NCBI GenBank assembly: GCA_002424865.1
Contig: DILC01000040.1
Span: 1 to 49,243, forward strand
Direction: 5' to 3'
DNA from: Rhodocyclaceae bacterium UBA5602
Lineage (GTDB): Bacteria; Pseudomonadota; Gammaproteobacteria; Burkholderiales; Rhodocyclaceae
Length of the DNA: 49,243 nucleotides
Position numbers and translations under genes: made by a program. Shown piece after piece: positions 34,074-43,087 of this stretch (its first letter is position 1; each line of letters starts with the position of its first letter). The notes under the pieces are model-generated. The model worked only from the letters and a program-made list of their open reading frames with translations. It was not told the origin of the DNA and made no database searches.

Positions 34074-34253
34074 GAATGCTTAATGAACCAAGAAAATGAC
34101 CTTCAATGGAAAAGTCGGCAGCCGCGTCGGCAATAAGGACGGGCAGTGAATTCGCCATTTAACCTGAAAACCTCCGTTTTCCGCTTCCAATGCAGTTGAA
34201 CCGCTGGTGGACACTGAAATTTTCCTGCGCCCCCCACCTGCCGGGGGACTCCG

Positions 34254-35123
34254 CTACGCACCCGCTGACACGTCCGTGCGGCCGTCTGGCGTTGTCGCTT
34301 CGCGCAAGGAAACCTCGCCCGAGAGAATGCGCTCCATCTTGCCCCCCACCTCAAGCAATAAAGCCCCCTGCTCATCCACACCACGGCAAATGCCCGACAG
34401 CGGTGCGGCAAAGTCTGACAATAACACCACCTCAGCATCAGCAAAGGCATGACGCGCCGACCAGTCTTGGCGCAATGACGCAAAGCCACTGTGCGCAAAC
34501 GCCTCCAACACACGCAATAGTTCAGTGAGCAACGCCGCCAAAAAGGCATTGACATCCACGCCCTGCGGCCAGGCCGCCGCTGTAGCGCGCACATCCTGCG
34601 GCAATGAATCAGGCAGATGCAAATTCAGCCCTATGCCAATGACCGCCGCCTGAGGCGCGCCCGGTACGAGCTCAACCAGGATCCCACCCAGCTTTTTGCC
34701 CTGCAGCAAAATATCGTTCGGCCACTTGAGGCGTATATCAGTCTTTACCGCGTCACCCCGGCAAAATACGCCGCCATCCCCTGCTGCCATTTTTTCCAGC
34801 GCCCTCACCACGGCCACCCCCACAGCCAGAGACAAGCCCAAAGGCAGCGTGCCAGGCGAAAAACGCCAAAGCAAAGAAAAAGTCACGCTATCCCCAGGGC
34901 TGGAAATCCATGCCCGGCCGCGACGCCCACGCCCGGCGGTTTGGCGCTCGGCAACCACAACCGTTCCTGACGGCGCACCAGCTTCTGCCCGCAGCAGGAG
35001 CTCGCCATTCGTGGACTGGCACTCAGCCAGCACATCAATATCAAAGCGACAAGCTGCCTGCCCCAAGGCTGCGACCAAACGCTGAACATCCCATGCCGAT
35101 GGCAAAACTGGCGACATAGTCAT
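34254..35123 (-). CDS. birA: biotin--[acetyl-CoA-carboxylase] ligase
   Basis: Attaches biotin to AccB, encoded at 26899-27387. About 289 residues. The catalytic core shows ECQSTNGELLLR, the ATP/biotin loop AGRGRRGRAWISSPGDSVTFSLLW, and KWPNDILLQGKKLGGILVEL. The N-terminal helix-turn-helix of repressor-type BirA is absent, so it is probably a ligase only. ATG at 35123 is used; the longer frame starts with a TTG. In many betaproteobacteria coaX follows; here 180 bp without a gene separates it from apaH. Confidence 0.93.
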   Translation of the reverse strand: MTMSPVLPSAWDVQRLVAALGQAACRFDIDVLAECQSTNGELLLRAEAGAPSGTVVVAERQTAGRGRRGRAWISSPGDSVTFSLLWRFSPGTLPLGLSLAVGVAVVRALEKMAAGDGGVFCRGDAVKTDIRLKWPNDILLQGKKLGGILVELVPGAPQAAVIGIGLNLHLPDSLPQDVRATAAAWPQGVDVNAFLAALLTELLRVLEAFAHSGFASLRQDWSARHAFADAEVVLLSDFAAPLSGICRGVDEQGALLLEVGGKMERILSGEVSLREATTPDGRTDVSAGA

Positions 35124-35155
35124 TGGACCAAATAAACAAACATCATAGCCCAAGC

Positions 35156-36616
35156 TTAGGGTGCCGCATCAACCGGCGCGTCGTCCAAACCCAGCTCCTG
35201 AATCTTGCGCGTGATCGTATTACGCCCCAGTCCCAGCAGTTGCGCGGCTTCAATGCGCCGCCCATGCGTTGCAGCCAGTGCGCGGCGAATCAGCACGGAT
35301 TCAAATTGACGCGTCAGTTCATCAGCCACATGGCCCGGCGTACCCATCAGCAATTGATCCACCTCATGCCCCAAGGCGGCTAACCAGTCGGCGCTGGCAG
35401 GACGGCGGCTGGCCGCACCCGGCACCGGGGAATCCCTGGCAGCGTCGGCTTCCCGCGGGCTTTCGCGCAAATCGGCAGGCAGATCATCAACCCCTACGCT
35501 CTGCCCTGGCGCCATGACCGTGAGCCAATGGCACAAATTTTCCAATTGCCGCACATTGCCTGGGAATTCCAGCCCCTGCAAATACTTTTGCGCCGCCTCG
35601 GTCAAGCGCTTGGGCTCGCCACCCAGCTCCTGCGCGCTCTTTTGCAAGAAGTGTTTTGCCAGTATCGGAATGTCATCCCTGCGCTCGCGCAAGGGTGGCA
35701 GGCGCAAGCGGATCACATTCAGGCGATGGAATAAGTCCTCGCGGAACAAGCCATCCCTTACGCGCGCCTCCAGATCCTGGTGCGTTGCCGCGATCACCCG
35801 CACATTCGCTTTCACCGGTTGATGTCCGCCCACACGATAAAAATTGCCGTCGGACAACACGCGCAAAAGCCGCGTTTGCAATTCAGCCGGCATATCGCCA
35901 ATCTCGTCCAGAAACAAAGTGCCGTTCTCAGCCTGCTCAAAACGACCGCGCCGTTGTGTCGCCGCCCCCGTAAAAGCGCCTTTTTCGTGGCCAAACAGTT
36001 CGGACTCGAGCAAATCCTTGGGAATCGCTGCGGTGTTAATCGCAATAAATGGCGCGTTCTTGCGCGGGCTATGGCGATGCAAGGCTTGCGCCACGAGCTC
36101 TTTGCCTGTGCCCGACTCACCATTGATCAGCACCGTGGCCAAGGATTGCGATAGCCGCCCGATGGCACGAAAAACCTCTTGCATGGCAGCGCCCTGGCCC
36201 AGCATCCCAGGCACCGCACCAACAGTCTCCGCCTCGCCCGACTGTTGCACAGACTCAGCCAAAGCGCGCCTGACCAGGGCCACGGCCTGATCAACATCAA
36301 ATGGCTTGGGCAGATATTCAAACGCGCCGCCCTGAAAAGCTGCGACCGCCGAATCCAGATCAGAATAGGCCGTCATGATGATCACCGGCAACTCAGGGTA
36401 ATTCGCTTTGACTTGTTTTAACAAATCCAGCCCGTCCATGTCCGGCATGCGGATATCTGAAATCAAGGCCGCTGGAGAAGGCCCCTTACCCAAGGCACTG
36501 AGCGCCTCATCTGCTGTCGCAAAACTTTTGACGGCTATGTTTTCCCGCCCAAGCGCCTTTTCCAACACCCACCGAATTGAGCGGTCATCATCAATAATCC
36601 ATACGGGGTTCATCAT
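35156..36616 (-). CDS. ntrC: nitrogen regulation response regulator NtrC
   Basis: Sigma-54 activator phosphorylated by NtrB under nitrogen limitation. About 486 residues: receiver domain with phospho-acceptor Asp54 (LISDIRMPDMDG), AAA+ domain with Walker A GESGTGKE, the sigma-54 contact loop GAFTGA, and a C-terminal Fis-type helix-turn-helix (RRIEAAQLLGLGRNTITRKIQEL). The start at 36616 follows GGAAG and puts the aspartate at 54. The linker AASRRPASADWLAALG is encoded by a copy of the 25-bp motif (35386-35407). NtrC boxes occur upstream of glnA in this window. Confidence 0.97.
   Translation of the reverse strand: MMNPVWIIDDDRSIRWVLEKALGRENIAVKSFATADEALSALGKGPSPAALISDIRMPDMDGLDLLKQVKANYPELPVIIMTAYSDLDSAVAAFQGGAFEYLPKPFDVDQAVALVRRALAESVQQSGEAETVGAVPGMLGQGAAMQEVFRAIGRLSQSLATVLINGESGTGKELVAQALHRHSPRKNAPFIAINTAAIPKDLLESELFGHEKGAFTGAATQRRGRFEQAENGTLFLDEIGDMPAELQTRLLRVLSDGNFYRVGGHQPVKANVRVIAATHQDLEARVRDGLFREDLFHRLNVIRLRLPPLRERRDDIPILAKHFLQKSAQELGGEPKRLTEAAQKYLQGLEFPGNVRQLENLCHWLTVMAPGQSVGVDDLPADLRESPREADAARDSPVPGAASRRPASADWLAALGHEVDQLLMGTPGHVADELTRQFESVLIRRALAATHGRRIEAAQLLGLGRNTITRKIQELGLDDAPVDAAP
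35386..35407 (+). repeat. dispersed 25-bp two-block motif, copy 8 (in ntrC)
   Basis: AGTCGGCGCT, spacer GGCAGG, ACGGCG, with the leading A-run shortened. It encodes RRPASAD in the NtrC inter-domain linker (antisense). Confidence 0.75.
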
Positions 36617-36646
36617 TAGCTTCCTTGTTTTTGTCTGGCGCACAAT

Positions 36647-37750
36647 TTAACCAACCTCATCGCGCAAACCTTTCGTCAAGCCAGGGGACGCAGGGCGAGA
36701 CACCAGCGGCAGCATGAGCGTAAAGCACGTATGTCCCGGCCGGGAAGCCACCTCTATCGTGCCGCCATGCTGCTGCACAAAGCTTTGCGCGATCGTGAGC
36801 CCCAGTCCGCTGCCATTTTCACGACCGGATACCAAAGGATAAAAAATACTATCGAGCAAATGCGCCGGGATGCCTGGACCGTTGTCCATCACGCGCACTT
36901 CCAAAGCCAGCTGGTAATGTTTTTTGGCCAGGATAACCTGCCTTGCCGCGCGTGTGGAGAAGGTAATCCTGCCCCTGTTTTGCATGGCCTGTGCGGCGTT
37001 ACGAGCGATATTCAACACCGCCTGGATCAATTGCTCGCCATCACCCGTAATCTCCGGCAGCGAGGTATCGTAATCGCGCTGCACATACACTTCAGGATAT
37101 TCCGCATGAATAAGTCGCCGCACGCGCTCAAGAATTTCATGGATATTCACCTGGGTCGGCTGCATGGCACGGTGCGACGAGAGCAAGCGCTGCATGAGAT
37201 CCTGCAAGCGATCGACCTCCTGGATAATCACCTGGGTGTATTCCTTGAGCTGCCCATTGTCCAGCTCGCGTTCCAGCAGTTGCGCCGAGCCGCGAATGCC
37301 GCCCAGAGGATTTTTGATTTCATGCGCGAGATTCCTCACCAACTCGCGGCTGGCCTGCTGTTGCTGCGCCAGCTGCTCCTCGCGCGTAGCCTTTAACTGT
37401 TGATCAATCGGCCGCACCTCGAGCAACAACTGCGCACCGTCGAGCACCACTGGCGTGACCGTGCAATCCACATGCAACGTCTCTGACGCCAAGGTAATCG
37501 GCATGTTATGGCTGGTGTAACTCCATTGGTTCTTCAGCGCGCTATCGAGCGCGGCAGTCAGTCCCACCGGCTCACCCAACACTTTTTTCAATGACTGGCC
37601 AAGCAACAGGCGCGCACTGGTGGCAAACAGGTTTTCTGCCGCAGGATTGGCGTAACGAATCACGCGACAAGCGTCAACCAGCACCACCGCTGACGAGAGC
37701 AGGTCCAGACCGCCAGCCGTCATGGCTACAGGCAGGCTCATCGCATGCAT
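36647..37750 (-). CDS. ntrB: nitrogen regulation sensor kinase NtrB
   Basis: Cytoplasmic histidine kinase/phosphatase that controls NtrC with PII. The 367-residue protein has an N-terminal PAS domain (AVVLVDACRVIRYANPAAENLF), the H-box LAHEIKNPLGGIRG with His143, an N-box NIARNAAQAM and the G-boxes VMDNGPGIP and GLGLTIAQ. There is no TM helix. It lies 30 bp upstream of ntrC and 1 kb from glnA. Confidence 0.96.
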   Translation of the reverse strand: MHAMSLPVAMTAGGLDLLSSAVVLVDACRVIRYANPAAENLFATSARLLLGQSLKKVLGEPVGLTAALDSALKNQWSYTSHNMPITLASETLHVDCTVTPVVLDGAQLLLEVRPIDQQLKATREEQLAQQQQASRELVRNLAHEIKNPLGGIRGSAQLLERELDNGQLKEYTQVIIQEVDRLQDLMQRLLSSHRAMQPTQVNIHEILERVRRLIHAEYPEVYVQRDYDTSLPEITGDGEQLIQAVLNIARNAAQAMQNRGRITFSTRAARQVILAKKHYQLALEVRVMDNGPGIPAHLLDSIFYPLVSGRENGSGLGLTIAQSFVQQHGGTIEVASRPGHTCFTLMLPLVSRPASPGLTKGLRDEVG

Positions 37751-37897
37751 GCGCCGTTATTTAAACTGCTTTGCACTAAATTTTTGGTCATTACGCGCAT
37801 ACTCACATCAAGAAAATGCTGCAACAATAACAGCGCGGCGGGTGCTGCGCTGAGTGCCATAGAAACCACATAGCAAAAAGCGCACCAGAGAACTTGA

Positions 37898-38401
37898 CTA
37901 GCGCAAGTTGCCTATCTCTTTTTGCAATGCCTTGATATTACGTTCGTGCAATGCCGCCGCATCGCGCTGGGCGGGCGGCAAGCTGCCAGTCAGCGCCGCC
38001 AATTTGCGCACTTCGTCAAGCTGCTGCTGCTCTTTGGCCAGTTCAGTTTCCAAAATGGTACGCCGATCATTGTCGCGTGCGCGTTGCGCGCTGCCGGAGA
38101 CTCGCGGAAAGTCACTTGGCGTTGCAGTGGCGGCTGATCGCCCCCCCGTCACGCGACGCTCTTGCGATCCGTCAGAAGCCCTGGCGGGCTCGCGCTGGCG
38201 CGATAGCACAACGCAGGCGGATTTGCCTTGCGGCTGGGTGTTGGTAAACAATATCCGGCCAGCAGCATCCGTGCATTTATAAAAAGTGCCAGCCTGCGCA
38301 ATGGCTACCGTCAGCGCAAGCAGGCTGGCGGCACTGCAGACAAAAGCCATCGACGAAAAAACCGCCGCCACGGCCTTTTTGCTTATTTGGCGCCATTGCA
38401 T
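37898..38401 (-). CDS. DUF4124 domain protein, exported
   Basis: Signal peptide (MQWRQISKKAVAAVFSSMAFVCSAASLLALTVAIAQA), then a short DUF4124 domain (GTFYKCTDAAGRILFTNTQPQGKSACVVLS), a low-complexity stretch and a C-terminal coiled coil (TILETELAKEQQQLDEVRKL to IKALQKEIGNLR). About 167 residues. The start is uncertain: the frame opens at 38584, but that part overlaps the glnA terminator; ATGs at 38482, 38476 and 38401 are candidates and 38401 gives the cleanest signal peptide. Role unknown; location between glnA and ntrB is common in betaproteobacteria. Confidence 0.82.
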   Translation of the reverse strand: MQWRQISKKAVAAVFSSMAFVCSAASLLALTVAIAQAGTFYKCTDAAGRILFTNTQPQGKSACVVLSRQREPARASDGSQERRVTGGRSAATATPSDFPRVSGSAQRARDNDRRTILETELAKEQQQLDEVRKLAALTGSLPPAQRDAAALHERNIKALQKEIGNLR

Positions 38402-38503
38402 AAGCACCCCAGACAAGTTGCGTTTTACGCCAAAACCAAACAGCGGCATTTGAACAGGCTTGCTTTGATCAGTCATTTTCATGAATTTGAGTGTAAAACC
38501 AAG

Positions 38504-38533
38504 AAAAAAGGACGGGCAAGCCCGTCCTTTTTT
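38504..38533. terminator. terminator after glnA
   Basis: Nearly continuous inverted repeat with arms AAAAAAGGACGGGC (38504-38517) and GCCCGTCCTTTTTT (38520-38533), a tight AA or CAAG loop, and T-runs on both strands. On the minus strand it lies 22 bp after the glnA stop and ends glnA transcription before the DUF4124 gene. Confidence 0.92.
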
Positions 38534-38555
38534 ATACCATGCAACGAACCAGCAA

Positions 38556-39965
38556 TTAAATCGAATAGTACATATCGTATTCAATCGGATGGGTCGTCAT
38601 ACGGAAGCGCTGCACTTCTTCCATTTTCAACGCAATGTAAGCATCTATCATTTCGTTGCTGAACACGCCGCCACGGGTCAGGAATTCGCGGTCCTTGTCC
38701 AGATACTCCAAGGCCTGATCGAGGCTGGAGCAAACAGTTGGGATCTTTGCATCTTCCTCGGGCGGCAAGTCGTACAAGTTCTTGTCTGCTGGGTCACCAG
38801 GATGGATCTTGTTTTGCACGCCATCCAGACCAGCCATCATCAAGGCGGTAAAGCACAGGTAGGGGTTGGCGCCGGGATCAGGGAAGCGTGTTTCGATACG
38901 GCGGGCCTTGTCAGACTGCACGTAAGGAATACGGATCGAAGCAGAACGGTTACGGGCCGAGTAAGCCAGTTTCACCGGGGCTTCGTAGCCAGGCACCAAG
39001 CGCTTGTAGGAGTTGGTCAGCGGATTGGTGATGGCGTTCAATGCGCGCGCATGCTTGATGATGCCGCCGATGTAATACAGCGCAAAGTCAGACAAGCCGG
39101 CATAACCGTTGCCAGCGAACAGGTTCTTGCCGTCTTTCCAGATGGATTGATGCACGTGCATGCCGGAACCGTTATCGCCAACGATGGGCTTGGGCATGAA
39201 AGTAGCCGTCTTGCCGTAGCTATGCGCGACGTTATGCACAATGTATTTCAGAATCTGGGTTTGATCCGCACGGCGCACCAAGGTATTGAATACGGTACCG
39301 ATTTCGCACTGGCCAGCGGTGGCCACTTCATGGTGATGCACTTCCACCGGCACGCCACAGGCTTCCAGGGCGATACACATTTGCGCGCGAATATCGTTCA
39401 AGCTATCCACGGGTGGCACGGGGAAGTAGCCCCCTTTGACGGTGGGGCGATGGCCGGTGTTGCCACCTTCAAATTTGTCTGCCGTTGCCCACGCCGCTTC
39501 TTCCGAGAAGATTTTGCAGTAAGAGCCGGACATATCCACTTTCCACTCCACCGAGTCGAAAATGAAGAATTCGGGTTCGGGGCCGAAATAGGCGGTATCG
39601 CCAATGCCGGAAGATTTCAGGTAAGCCTCGCCACGCTTGGCGATAGAGCGGGGATCACGGTCGTAACCCTTGCCATCAGCCGGCTCAACCACATCGCAAG
39701 TCAGCACCAGGGTGGTTTCATCCATGAAGGGGTCGATATAGGCAGAGGCCGCATCAGGCATCAATTGCATGTCGGATGCTTGAATGCCTTTCCAGCCAGC
39801 CACTGAGGAGCCATCGAACGCATGGCCATCTTCAAATTTATCAATGCCAAAAGCGGAAACCGGCACGCCCACGTGCTGCTCTTTGCCACGCGTATCGGTG
39901 AAGCGAAAATCGACGAAGCGGACTTCTTTTTCTTCAACCAGCTTAAGTACGTCCTGGGGGGTCAT
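38556..39965 (-). CDS. glnA: glutamine synthetase, type I
   Basis: ATP-dependent amidation of glutamate, the main ammonium-assimilating enzyme. The 469-residue protein shows VDFRFTDTRGKEQHV, AFDGSSVAGWKGI, EPEFFIFD, VEVHHHEVATAGQCEIG, the ATP-binding KPIVGDNGSGMHVHQS and the adenylylation site Tyr398 in NLYDLPPEE. The Tyr predicts control by GlnE. The Shine-Dalgarno AGGAGAG precedes the ATG. Upstream sites predict NtrC/sigma-54 control. Confidence 0.98.
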   Translation of the reverse strand: MTPQDVLKLVEEKEVRFVDFRFTDTRGKEQHVGVPVSAFGIDKFEDGHAFDGSSVAGWKGIQASDMQLMPDAASAYIDPFMDETTLVLTCDVVEPADGKGYDRDPRSIAKRGEAYLKSSGIGDTAYFGPEPEFFIFDSVEWKVDMSGSYCKIFSEEAAWATADKFEGGNTGHRPTVKGGYFPVPPVDSLNDIRAQMCIALEACGVPVEVHHHEVATAGQCEIGTVFNTLVRRADQTQILKYIVHNVAHSYGKTATFMPKPIVGDNGSGMHVHQSIWKDGKNLFAGNGYAGLSDFALYYIGGIIKHARALNAITNPLTNSYKRLVPGYEAPVKLAYSARNRSASIRIPYVQSDKARRIETRFPDPGANPYLCFTALMMAGLDGVQNKIHPGDPADKNLYDLPPEEDAKIPTVCSSLDQALEYLDKDREFLTRGGVFSNEMIDAYIALKMEEVQRFRMTTHPIEYDMYYSI

Positions 39966-40057
39966 GAATTACTCTCCTAAAAATAAGACGAAAATAAAAC
40001 AGCAAAAATTACAGAATGATGCTGAAAAGCAGAAACCATGCCACGTCTGATCAATCC

Positions 40058-40073
40058 TGCGCGCATTGTGCCA
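40058..40073 (-). promoter_or_regulatory. sigma-54 promoter of glnA
   Basis: Minus-strand sequence TGGCAC-AATGC-GCGCA. The essential GG and GC are spaced by ten bases as required for -24/-12 promoters, though the -12 half has GCGC instead of TTGC. The predicted start is near 40047, giving a leader of about 80 nt before glnA. Confidence 0.75.
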
Positions 40074-40115
40074 CAATTATCAACACGGTTTTCGGTTAAA
40101 AAACACCAACCAACC

Positions 40116-40130
40116 GCACAAAAAAGGTGC
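40116..40130. promoter_or_regulatory. NtrC box 2 upstream of glnA
   Basis: GCAC-N6-GGTGC, 15 bp, fits the NtrC core GCACCA-N3-TGGTGC with two changes. Its centre lies 31 bp from the centre of box 1 (about three helical turns) and about 76 bp upstream of the predicted sigma-54 start. Confidence 0.7.
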
Positions 40131-40143
40131 AAAAAAAAATCAT

Positions 40144-40164
40144 ATCGCACCATTTTGGTGCGAT
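40144..40164. promoter_or_regulatory. NtrC box 1 upstream of glnA, perfect palindrome
   Basis: ATCGCACCA-TTT-TGGTGCGAT, a perfect 9+3+9 palindrome that contains the full NtrC core GCACCA-N3-TGGTGC. It starts 3 bp after the stop of the CDF gene. On the minus strand the same palindrome is followed by ATGA and nine T residues, so it may also terminate the CDF transcript. Confidence 0.82.
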
Positions 40165-40166
40165 TT

Positions 40167-41333
40167 TTATCGAAACCGAACCTCTGAGAACAACACATCA
40201 TCCGGCAGCACTTTGTCCAGACGCTGCCTGAGTTCATCCAGTGTCACGTGATGAGACGCAAGATACCCCGGAGGGAAAAATACATCCGCCTCCGCGCGCG
40301 GACCCAGATAGTGAAGTGTGGTTTGCGCAAATCCGGGCGGCTCGCATTGCAGTAATTCACGCAGATGGGCCAGCAGCACGGGGCGGGCAGGGAGCTTCAA
40401 CGAGGCATTACCCAAAACATCATTCTCCGCATCGACATGCACGAGCACATCCAGCACCTCGGGATGCTTGTCAAGCACCCTACTGCGCGCCGTCTCGGCA
40501 ATCCAGTGCCCTTCTGACACGCTGATATGCGGATCCACCTGTACATGCGCATCCACCAACACTTGGTGGGCCATGTGGCGCGTTCTCATCTCGTGCATGC
40601 CTTGCACGCCATGGGAGGAAACGATGGTTTGGCGAATGGCGGACACCTCTTCAGCCGACAAGCCCGTATCAATCAGCTCGCGAATGGCCTCCCATGCAAA
40701 GCGCAAACCGGCGCGCACAATCATTGCGCCCACGACAATCGCCGCCACGCCATCGGCAAAGTTAAAGCCTAACAACGCGCCGCCAATGCCGGCAGCCACC
40801 ACGAGCGAGGAGAGCGCATCCGCACGGGCATGCCAGGCATTCGCCACCAGCATGGGCGAGCGCAAGCGCTCTGCTGTAATCAGCATGTAGCGGAACAGCC
40901 CTTCCTTTGCTATCAGGGTCAATAAAGCTGCCCACAAGGCCGCCACCCCGACGGGCGGCAGGCTACCCAAATCGGATAAGCGGCCAGCGGCTGAAACCAG
41001 GATCCCCACCCCCGTACCGACCAGCAACAAACCGAGCACCAGCGAGGCTGCCGTCTCATAGCGGCCATGGCCATAGGGATGCGCATCGTCAGCCGCCTGG
41101 GCGCTTTTGCGGTTGGCATACAACACGAAGCCATCGGAAATAATGTCCGCGAAAGTGTGCATGGCATCCGCCATCAAACTTTGCGAATGCGCCAAAAAAC
41201 CCACCACCATCTGCATGGCCGTGAGCACCAGATTCACCACGACGCTCACCCAAGTGATACGCTGGCCATCCGCCAGGCGTTGCTGGCTATCGGGCACATG
41301 GCGATGCAAGGGGTCGTGGGTTCCGCGTGGCAT
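40167..41333 (-). CDS. cation diffusion facilitator metal transporter
   Basis: Proton-coupled efflux of divalent metals (Zn, Fe, Co, Cd or Mn). The 388-residue protein has six TM helices, the metal site residues in MADAMHTFADIISDGFVLYANRKSA and NAWHARADALSSLVV (HxxxD pairs), and a cytoplasmic dimerisation domain (VDAHVQVDPHISVSEGHWIAETARSRVL). The C-terminal 100 residues beyond it (ending SEVRFR) extend the family's usual 300. It lies upstream of glnA on the same strand and divergent from the rhodanese gene. Confidence 0.93.
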   Translation of the reverse strand: MPRGTHDPLHRHVPDSQQRLADGQRITWVSVVVNLVLTAMQMVVGFLAHSQSLMADAMHTFADIISDGFVLYANRKSAQAADDAHPYGHGRYETAASLVLGLLLVGTGVGILVSAAGRLSDLGSLPPVGVAALWAALLTLIAKEGLFRYMLITAERLRSPMLVANAWHARADALSSLVVAAGIGGALLGFNFADGVAAIVVGAMIVRAGLRFAWEAIRELIDTGLSAEEVSAIRQTIVSSHGVQGMHEMRTRHMAHQVLVDAHVQVDPHISVSEGHWIAETARSRVLDKHPEVLDVLVHVDAENDVLGNASLKLPARPVLLAHLRELLQCEPPGFAQTTLHYLGPRAEADVFFPPGYLASHHVTLDELRQRLDKVLPDDVLFSEVRFR

Positions 41334-41384
41334 GATGGAAAGTTATACTCTCAGGCTCTGCATTCTAACTTCGGACATTGAATT

Positions 41385-41837
41385 ATGGGACGCATCAACG
41401 AGATTTTGACATTAGCACACACCCGGGCAGTCGAGCAGCAGCTCCCTTATGCAGGCGCCTTCACGCCAGCGGATGCCTTTGAACTCACACAGTTGTCAGC
41501 CGATGCAAAAATTATTGACGTGCGCACCCGTGCTGAGCGCGACTGGGTTGGCCGCATTCCTGGCGCGATTGAAATCGAATGGCTAGGCTACCCCGACATG
41601 CAGCCCAACCCGCATTTTTTGTCCGAGCTGCAACACGCGCTGACAACCGACTCCATGCTGCTGTTCATCTGCCGCTCAGGCGCGCGTTCCAGCGCTGCGG
41701 CCAAGGCAGCCTCTGCCGCGGGCTTTGCCGCTTGCTACAACATTCTCGAAGGCTTTGAAGGCGATAAGGATGCCGACGCCCATAGAAACCAGATCAATGG
41801 CTGGCGTTTTGCCGACTTGCCCTGGTATCAAAGCTGA
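41385..41837 (+). CDS. rhodanese-like sulfurtransferase
   Basis: Single-domain rhodanese of 150 residues. It shows DAKIIDVRTRAERDWVGRIPGAIEIEW and the active-site loop ICRSGARSSAAA with catalytic Cys96. The acceptor of the sulfane sulfur is unknown. It lies 23 bp before nadA, an iron-sulfur enzyme gene, so a contribution to sulfur supply is possible but only suggested by position. Confidence 0.92.
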   Translation: MGRINEILTLAHTRAVEQQLPYAGAFTPADAFELTQLSADAKIIDVRTRAERDWVGRIPGAIEIEWLGYPDMQPNPHFLSELQHALTTDSMLLFICRSGARSSAAAKAASAAGFAACYNILEGFEGDKDADAHRNQINGWRFADLPWYQS

Positions 41838-41860
41838 CAAACCATCCCTCGACACACGCC

Positions 41861-42958
41861 ATGCAAACAGCCACCATACAATTTGACCACTTCAATGCCC
41901 TGGCCGACAAAGCCGCCGGTGAGCGCATCCGCGCAGCCAAAGCCGCGCTGGGCGATAAAGCCGTGTTGCTCTGCCACCACTACCAGCGCGCCGACGTATA
42001 TGAGCATGCCGACATCACCGGCGACTCGCTCAAGCTCTCGCGCCTGGCCAGCCAGGCGAATGCGGAAAATATCATTTTCTGCGGCGTGCATTTCATGGCT
42101 GAAGTGGCCGACATTCTCTCGCGGCCGGAGCAAATTTCCATCCTGCCGGATTTGGCCGCGGGCTGCTCCATGGCGGACATGGCGAACCTGGCCAAGGTCG
42201 AGCACTGCTGGCGCGAGCTCTCTGCCATCATGGATCCGGATGAAAAAATCACGCCCGTGACTTACATCAATTCCGCCGCGGACCTGAAAGCCTTTTGCGG
42301 CGAGCATGGCGGCATTGTGTGCACCTCATCCAACGCGCCAAAAATTCTGCAATGGGCATTCAAGCAGCGCGAAAAAGTATTATTCTTCCCCGACCAGCAC
42401 CTCGGGCGCTGGAGCGGTTACCAGATGGGCATTCCGCTGGACGAAATGGTGATCTGGAATCCTGACCTCGAACAAGGCGGCCTCACGCGCGGGCAGATTG
42501 AAAAAGCCAAAATCATCTTGTGGCACGGCTTTTGTTCCGTACACCAAATGTTCCAGCCCGGCGACATCATCAAATTCCGCAACCAGTACCCCGATGGCAT
42601 CGTCATCTCGCACCCGGAGTGCAGCTTTGAAGTGTGCAAGCAATCCGACTACATCGGCAGCACGGAATACATCCTGGAAACGGTCAAGGCCGCACCGCCC
42701 AATACGCGCTGGCTGGTCGGCACGGAACTCAACCTGGTCGAACGCCTGGCACGGGAAGTCGCGCACGAGGGAAAATTTGTGCAATTCATGGCCAGCACCA
42801 TTTGCATGTGCTCGACCATGCAGCGCATCGACCCGCAGCACCTGGCCTGGACGCTGGAAAACCTGGTGGCGGGCAAGGTCGTGAACCAGATCAAAGTGCC
42901 AGAACATGAAGCCGTGCTGGCCAAGATTGCCCTGGAGCGCATGCTCGCCGTCTCGTGA
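41861..42958 (+). CDS. nadA: quinolinate synthase A
   Basis: [4Fe-4S] enzyme that condenses iminoaspartate and dihydroxyacetone phosphate to quinolinate for NAD synthesis. The 365-residue protein has LLCHHYQRADVYEHADITGDSL, FCGVHFMAEVADIL, PDLAAGCSMADM, CTSSNAPKIL, SHPECSFEVC, STEYIL and STICMCSTMQRI, which include the three cluster cysteines. No nadB or nadC lies beside it. The 129 bp to the next gene contains no gene. Confidence 0.97.
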   Translation: MQTATIQFDHFNALADKAAGERIRAAKAALGDKAVLLCHHYQRADVYEHADITGDSLKLSRLASQANAENIIFCGVHFMAEVADILSRPEQISILPDLAAGCSMADMANLAKVEHCWRELSAIMDPDEKITPVTYINSAADLKAFCGEHGGIVCTSSNAPKILQWAFKQREKVLFFPDQHLGRWSGYQMGIPLDEMVIWNPDLEQGGLTRGQIEKAKIILWHGFCSVHQMFQPGDIIKFRNQYPDGIVISHPECSFEVCKQSDYIGSTEYILETVKAAPPNTRWLVGTELNLVERLAREVAHEGKFVQFMASTICMCSTMQRIDPQHLAWTLENLVAGKVVNQIKVPEHEAVLAKIALERMLAVS

Positions 42959-43087
42959 AAGCGCCCCACAGGAATCCGGAGTGGCTTTGCCTGCGTCATT
43001 TGCGGGCTTGGCCCACGCCGCAGGGGCTTCACCAGTCCCCTTGGGGTGCCGGCTTTTAGCGGCCGGTCCGCCAGCCTCGCCTGCCCC

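Noticed and set aside
34110..34134. AAAAGTCGGC followed by AGCCGCGTCGGC, downstream of apaH/birA
   Set aside because: Only the first ten bases match and the spacing is wrong; at best a decayed copy, not counted.
37771..37800. NtrC-like GCAC...GGTC upstream of ntrB
   Set aside because: The half-sites are two bases too far apart and the second is imperfect, so it does not fit the NtrC core.
38402..38584. Longer N-terminus for the DUF4124 protein
   Set aside because: The extension would be translated through the strong glnA terminator hairpin and is not protein-like before the signal peptide.
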